DNA of 64,000 nucleotides, from contig JANBPU010000022.1 in the NCBI GenBank assembly GCA_027575805.1, positions 1 through 64,000 of the forward strand, given 5' to 3'. The notes below the pieces were generated by a model. That model was not told the DNA's origin. It was given only the letters and a program-made list of their open reading frames with translations, and did not search any database. This DNA is from Mycoemilia scoparia (taxonomy: Eukaryota; Kickxellomycota; Kickxellomycetes; Kickxellales; Kickxellaceae). The translations under genes and the position numbers were made by a program. This document shows, piece by piece, positions 59,381 to 64,000 of the stretch (positions are counted from its first letter, which is position 1; every line of letters begins with the position of its first letter).

Positions 59381-59812
59381 TCGGGTGGTTGTATTAATAT
59401 GAAATATACAGATAATGATTTCTTATAATGATGGTAAGGTAGGAGCTAAAATCTCTTCAAATTTTGTTTAGCAAAGTATGGGCCAAAATTGTTTGTATAT
59501 CTGATGGGTGGCATAGGTTATTGTTTACAAGTAATATCAGCCTTCCATTCCTGGAATGCCAGTCATCTGTCTGTAACATTTATATAGTAATATTATTTAT
59601 GAAGTATTGGCTATTTTTTGAACGCAGAGGTATATTTATTTGAGTGTCGTGAGCACATTCACTAGATCCAGAATTCGGGAAAAATAAGAGTTGAAAATCT
59701 CTGTTCCCATAATTAAGAAGCAAAACATTCATAGACAAATAAAACCTAGATTCCCCTAAAATTTAGTCTTTACAAAGCTCAATGCTTGATCATTCGTTTT
59801 ATATTTGTGACT
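59381..59812. promoter_or_regulatory. Bidirectional promoter region, TERT / PRP16
   Basis: 432 AT-rich bases between two outward-pointing start codons. No certain TATA element. Shared promoter function is inferred from the layout. Confidence 0.45.
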
Positions 59813-62800
59813 ATGAGCAATGCTAAGCACAAAGACTTTGTCAAAAAAGTCACGTCTCGTTTGTCGGAGTCAGTTAACTTTAGCGGTGTAAGCGACCTAC
59901 TTGCAAGGAATATTATAAAGATCGGTGAGGGCGAATCCAGTTACATAGTATTCAGCGCAAAGTGCCGAGCTTTTGGAAAATTCAGCGATGAATCATTAAG
60001 GTCGCTCCATGAAGACATAAAAGAGCATAAAAGGCAGACTGGTGGTCTATCTTCGGAAAATAGCACCGATATCCCCTTGTTGGCTAGAAATGACAAAGAT
60101 AGATCTAGGGACACAGAAACTAGAAGGTCAAAAGACGAGTCAAATAATGGATCCGATAATGAAGAAGTAGGAGGACTTATTCTTCCAAATAAAAAGTCCA
60201 TGTCTGATAAAAAGCACACGTTCAAGACAACTAAACCAAGAACTTCACTCCTTGGCCTTGATAAGTTAGCATCAGAAAGACGACAGCAACAACTCCAAAA
60301 GGACAACCCAAAAGAAAAGGCATCAATATCTATAAGCAATGACAACTTAGGAGAATTTACTGAAATATCCTTTAAAAAGCCAAAATCGTCCAACCACTTG
60401 CATGTGAGATCGCGAGGAGCAGAAACGCCTTCACACCCTGGTGGGCTGAGTGATGCAGCCTTGAGAAGCATTGATCAAAGGCGCAAAAATCAGCACCATC
60501 ATCGGGGAATTGAAGGCCATGTACCTGATAGTAGGTCAGACAGAAGACACGATTCTTATAAGCCAGGTAGAGAAGGATCACACAGTCGTCATAGATCTCG
60601 CAGTCCCAGGTCTAGGAGATATGACGATGATGACAGGTACCGGGATAGACACTATCATTCAAGGGATGATAGATATTCCAGCAGGAGTCATCGTAGCGAC
60701 CGCAGCTATACGCCAGGGTCAAGGTATGAACCGTCTAGTAGAAGGAGAGACCATTATGGAGGAGAGACACCTAGACACGAAAGCACCGGTCGCCGCTCTC
60801 ATCCTGGGGGACAGTCAAGTAGGTCTAATTGGGACTATCCCACTCCAATGGTAAAATCCACAGGTTATGACGAGCGAGTTCCGGAGTATCCGCCAGAAGA
60901 TGCCGATATTAACGACCCAGAGGCAGCTGAAGATTGGGATGAAGACCAGAAAAAATTGGACCGCGAATGGTACAATCTCGACGAATCAGGAATGCTTGAT
61001 GATGACTACAACCCATTTAATCAATATACTGAGCATGACGAAAAAGCCGAGGCCAAGCTGAAGTCAAAGCAGTCCAGCATCCAAACACTGAGACAAATGC
61101 AGTACAACCGTGACAACGATATGTGGGAAACAAACCGTATGCTCCAATCTGGTGTTGTTCAAAGCAAATCTGTAAATACACAGAATCCCGATGAAGACAT
61201 GCAAGAAAGCAGAGTTCACATACTGGTCCACGATCTCAAGCCACCCTTCCTTGATGGCAGAATGGTATTCACTACACAGCTAGATCCAGTCCAGACTGTT
61301 CGCGATAATACCTCAGACCTGGCCATATTTGCTAAAAAGGGAAGTAAACTTGTCAAAGAAAAGAGAGAGCAAAGAGAAAAGATGAAGGCAGCCAGGGCTA
61401 TGACAACCGTTGCTGGAACCACATTGGGAAACGTAATGGGTGTCAAGGATGAGGAGGAAGAGGAGGAAAAAAAGAAGGAAGAAGAAGAGAAGGAAAAACG
61501 GAACGGTGATGATGATAATGATGATGAGGTGGCAAGAAAGGAGGATGCAGGGTTCGCGACCCACTTAAAAAAGTCCGAGGGTAGCACCAATTTCTCAAAG
61601 ACCAAGACCATCAAAGAGCAGCGCGAGTATCTACCAGCCTTTGCTTGCCGAGAGAGCCTTCTTAATATCATCCGGGATAACCAAGTCGTCGTAGTTGTTG
61701 GTGAGACTGGGTCTGGAAAGACAACTCAATTAGCACAATACCTCCATGAAAGCAAATACACACACTATGGTGTTGTTGGATGCACACAGCCTCGTCGAGT
61801 AGCAGCAATGAGTGTTGCAAAGCGTGTCAGTGAGGAAATGGGCGTAAAACTAGGCAAAGAGGTTGGGTATGCGATCCGTTTCGAAGACTGTACTTCATCC
61901 GATACAATTATCAAGTACATGACTGATGGTGTACTTTTGCGTGAGTGTCTAAACGAGCCTGATCTAGACAAGTACAGCGCGGTCATTATGGACGAAGCCC
62001 ATGAGAGAGCACTCAACACCGATGTGCTTCTAGGCCTTCTTAAAAGAGTCATCGCCCGTCGTCGTGATTTGAAACTAATCGTAACATCTGCCACAATGAA
62101 CGCTCAAAGATTTTCAGACTTCTTTGGTAATGCCCCAGTGTTTACTATCCCTGGTCGCACGTTCCCAGTAGATGTCATGTTCAGTAAGTCACCATGCGAA
62201 GATTATGTTGAGAGCGCTGTTAAGCAGGTTATCACCATCCATTTATCCCAGGGTCCGGGCGACATCCTGGTCTTTATGACTGGTCAAGAGGATATCGAGA
62301 CTTGCTGTGAGGTTGTAAAGGAGCGCCTCAAGCAAGTTGATCAGCACCCGCCACTAACTGTGCTTCCAATATACTCACAGCTACCAGCCGATATGCAAGC
62401 CAAAATATTCGAAAAGTCTGACGACGATAGCAGAAAGGTAGTCGTTGCCACAAATATTGCTGAAACATCGCTGACGGTCGATGGTGTTATGTATGTTGTT
62501 GACACAGGTTATTATAAGCTCAAAGTCTATAACCCAAGGATTGGTATGGATGCATTGCAAATCACGCCTGTAAGCCAAGCAAATGCAAACCAGCGTTCTG
62601 GTCGTGCGGGAAGAACTGGCCCTGGTGTTGCCTATCGTCTGTACACTGAGCAGGCCTTCAAGCATGAGATGTTTCCAAATCCAATTCCTGAGATCCAACG
62701 TACAAATCTTGCCAATGTCGTGCTTCAGCTTAAATCACTTGGTGTCAAGGAGCTGCTAGACTTTGATTTCATTGATCCACCTCCTCAGGACACCATCATG

Positions 62801-63712
62801 AATTCCATGTATCAGCTGTGGATCCTGGGTGCTCTGGACAATACCGGAAACATAACAAAACTTGGTCGCAAGATGGTAGAGTTTCCTCTTGATCCCTCAC
62901 TAGCCAAGATGTTGATTACTGCTGAGCAACTTGAATGTACGGCAGAAGTCGTAACCATCGTATCAATGCTGTCTGTTCCCAGTGTATTCTACCGACCAAA
63001 AGAGCGTATAGAAGAGGCAGATTCAGCTAGAGAAAAGTTTTTCGTCCCTGAATCGGACCACCTTACCCTTTTGCATGTCTACACTCAATGGAAAGCCAAC
63101 GGTTATCGCGATTCCTGGTGCACAAGACAGTTTGTTCACTCTAAATCCTTGCGCAAAGCTCGCGAGGTCAGGTCTCAACTGATTGACATCATGAAAATGC
63201 AAAAAATGCCATACAAGAGCGTAGGAATGAACTGGGATATAATCCGTCAGTGCATTTGCTCGGCCTACTTCCACCATGCTGCAAAGGCCAAGAGTCTTGG
63301 TGAATACCAAAATCTACGAAACGGAATGCCGTGCCACCTTCATCCAACTAGTGCCCTTTATGGTATGGGGTATACTCCAGACTATGTAGTATACCACGAG
63401 CTCATGTACACATCCAAAGAATACATGCAATGTGTGACTGCTGTTGATGCTCACTGGCTGGCCGAGATGGGACCCATGTTCTTTTCTGTCCGAGAAAGAG
63501 GCGTAAACAATTACCAGAAGCAGCGCGGACAGGACATCAGTGCCAAGCAGGCGATGGAAGAAGAGCTCAAAGAGGCCACCAAGCAAGCAGAAATAGACAA
63601 GGCCAATGAAGAGGCTCGTAGAAAAACAGAGGCATCGCTTTCCAGATCAAAAATAGTGACCCCAGGAATGCATGCAAGATTTAAAACTCCACGTCGTCGA
63701 CATGGATATTAA
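59813..63712 (+). CDS. PRP16: Spliceosomal DEAH-box ATPase Prp16 (DHX38)
   Basis: It remodels the spliceosome between the first and second steps of splicing. A single exon of 1299 aa, close to human DHX38 (1227). The start is the first ATG of the frame, giving [13 protein letters not shown]. The N-terminus is rich in Arg, Asp and Ser (about 200-350), with a Glu/Lys run near 545-575. The helicase core has motif I GETGSGKT (about 630), Ia [16 protein letters not shown] (about 727), III SAT (about 759), and [10 protein letters not shown] (about 927). The WH, ratchet and OB-like domains follow, with [20 protein letters not shown] and the Prp16-typical [20 protein letters not shown]. The assignment within the DEAH splicing family (Prp2, Prp16, Prp22, Prp43) rests on [16 protein letters not shown] and the long N-terminus. 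It has no intron although its neighbour TERT has 22. Confidence 0.96.
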   Translation: MSNAKHKDFVKKVTSRLSESVNFSGVSDLLARNIIKIGEGESSYIVFSAKCRAFGKFSDESLRSLHEDIKEHKRQTGGLSSENSTDIPLLARNDKDRSRDTETRRSKDESNNGSDNEEVGGLILPNKKSMSDKKHTFKTTKPRTSLLGLDKLASERRQQQLQKDNPKEKASISISNDNLGEFTEISFKKPKSSNHLHVRSRGAETPSHPGGLSDAALRSIDQRRKNQHHHRGIEGHVPDSRSDRRHDSYKPGREGSHSRHRSRSPRSRRYDDDDRYRDRHYHSRDDRYSSRSHRSDRSYTPGSRYEPSSRRRDHYGGETPRHESTGRRSHPGGQSSRSNWDYPTPMVKSTGYDERVPEYPPEDADINDPEAAEDWDEDQKKLDREWYNLDESGMLDDDYNPFNQYTEHDEKAEAKLKSKQSSIQTLRQMQYNRDNDMWETNRMLQSGVVQSKSVNTQNPDEDMQESRVHILVHDLKPPFLDGRMVFTTQLDPVQTVRDNTSDLAIFAKKGSKLVKEKREQREKMKAARAMTTVAGTTLGNVMGVKDEEEEEEKKKEEEEKEKRNGDDDNDDEVARKEDAGFATHLKKSEGSTNFSKTKTIKEQREYLPAFACRESLLNIIRDNQVVVVVGETGSGKTTQLAQYLHESKYTHYGVVGCTQPRRVAAMSVAKRVSEEMGVKLGKEVGYAIRFEDCTSSDTIIKYMTDGVLLRECLNEPDLDKYSAVIMDEAHERALNTDVLLGLLKRVIARRRDLKLIVTSATMNAQRFSDFFGNAPVFTIPGRTFPVDVMFSKSPCEDYVESAVKQVITIHLSQGPGDILVFMTGQEDIETCCEVVKERLKQVDQHPPLTVLPIYSQLPADMQAKIFEKSDDDSRKVVVATNIAETSLTVDGVMYVVDTGYYKLKVYNPRIGMDALQITPVSQANANQRSGRAGRTGPGVAYRLYTEQAFKHEMFPNPIPEIQRTNLANVVLQLKSLGVKELLDFDFIDPPPQDTIMNSMYQLWILGALDNTGNITKLGRKMVEFPLDPSLAKMLITAEQLECTAEVVTIVSMLSVPSVFYRPKERIEEADSAREKFFVPESDHLTLLHVYTQWKANGYRDSWCTRQFVHSKSLRKAREVRSQLIDIMKMQKMPYKSVGMNWDIIRQCICSAYFHHAAKAKSLGEYQNLRNGMPCHLHPTSALYGMGYTPDYVVYHELMYTSKEYMQCVTAVDAHWLAEMGPMFFSVRERGVNNYQKQRGQDISAKQAMEEELKEATKQAEIDKANEEARRKTEASLSRSKIVTPGMHARFKTPRRRHGY

Positions 63713-63821
63713 TACTATCTTATTAGATGATAGACTAAAAAAGTAGAGTCCAATTGGTTTTATATATAATAATTTTGAAAAATGTATTTTAAAAAAGATG
63801 CGTGCTCTGTATCCTATTTTT

Positions 63822-64000
63822 TTAAAAATTTTTGGCTGAGTTGAGTTGAGTTTGCTTCCATTTGCAAATTGGTAGATTGTATTGTTTAAGCATCCAGTAT
63901 GGTCTTTTAATTCCTTTCCAGAGCTCAGGATCCAAGACAGAATCGGTAGAGATGGTGGTAAATTCAATAGAAACTCCAAGGCTGCTCAAGTCGGATGCTA
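63822..64000 (-). CDS. 3' end of an unidentified gene (partial)
   Basis: On the minus strand a frame is open from the window edge (first full codon at 63998) to TAA at 63824-63822. It encodes about 58 aa, including PELWKGIKRPYWMLKQYN and LPICKWKQTQLN. The composition is normal for coding DNA and the frame ends tail to tail with PRP16 about 110 bases away. I do not recognise the family. Its 5' part is outside the window. Confidence 0.55.
   Translation of the reverse strand, partial: ASDLSSLGVSIEFTTISTDSVLDPELWKGIKRPYWMLKQYNLPICKWKQTQLNSAKNF

Overview
The window looks like nuclear DNA of a filamentous or early-diverging (probably non-Dikarya) fungus. The support is: short GT-AG introns (about 70-130 nt, donors mostly GTAAGT/GTATGT), a spindle-pole-body PACT-type coiled-coil protein, fungal-type GMP synthase, LCB2 and a Ran1/Ksp1-like kinase, together with genes usually seen outside yeasts (an SREK1-like SR protein, a CTDSPL2-like phosphatase, a strongly intron-split TERT). 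The exact lineage is inference. No operon, CRISPR array or prophage is present. I see no telomere repeat.

Layout, left to right: GUA1 GMP synthase (+, 802-2510); a giant coiled-coil spindle-pole protein (+, 3479-11524); a nucleolar-type FKBP (-, 11840-13307); a 14-exon two-domain AAA ATPase (+, 13699-16806); ribosomal protein eL36 (-) and eL39 (+) sharing one promoter (17041-18661); an SREK1-like splicing factor (-, 19187-21192); a repeat-rich gene-poor stretch; beta-carbonic anhydrase (+, 24296-25084); a 5S rRNA gene (+, 25683-25800) between two copies of a dispersed repeat; another repeat-rich stretch; a divergent beta-tubulin (+, 29260-31061); an SCP/CTDSPL2-like phosphatase (-, 31819-35190); serine palmitoyltransferase LCB2 (+, 38376-40184); a 4.7 kb gene-poor, microsatellite-rich stretch; a Ran1/Ksp1-like protein kinase (-, 44922-46595); a GC-rich then AT-rich spacer with one possible small gene; a complete telomerase reverse transcriptase in 23 exons (-, 51246-59380); the spliceosomal DEAH helicase PRP16 (+, 59813-63712); and the 3' end of an unidentified gene (-, 63822 to the edge).

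Most genes are housekeeping and are not linked functionally. The notable arrangements are head-to-head pairs (FKBP/AAA, eL36/eL39, TERT/PRP16), which probably share bidirectional promoters. Spacers hold three dispersed non-coding repeat families (here called A, B and C) and a cluster of fold-back repeats.

The most informative result is the TERT gene, assembled from 23 exons whose phases all agree. The total is 4248 nt (1415 codons plus stop). Other points worth attention are a beta-tubulin with altered drug-site residues and a C-terminal EEY, a AAA protein whose first ATPase domain has lost its Walker B acids, and the dispersed repeat families. All exon maps were derived by eye from reading frame, splice-site phase and family motifs, without a database search.
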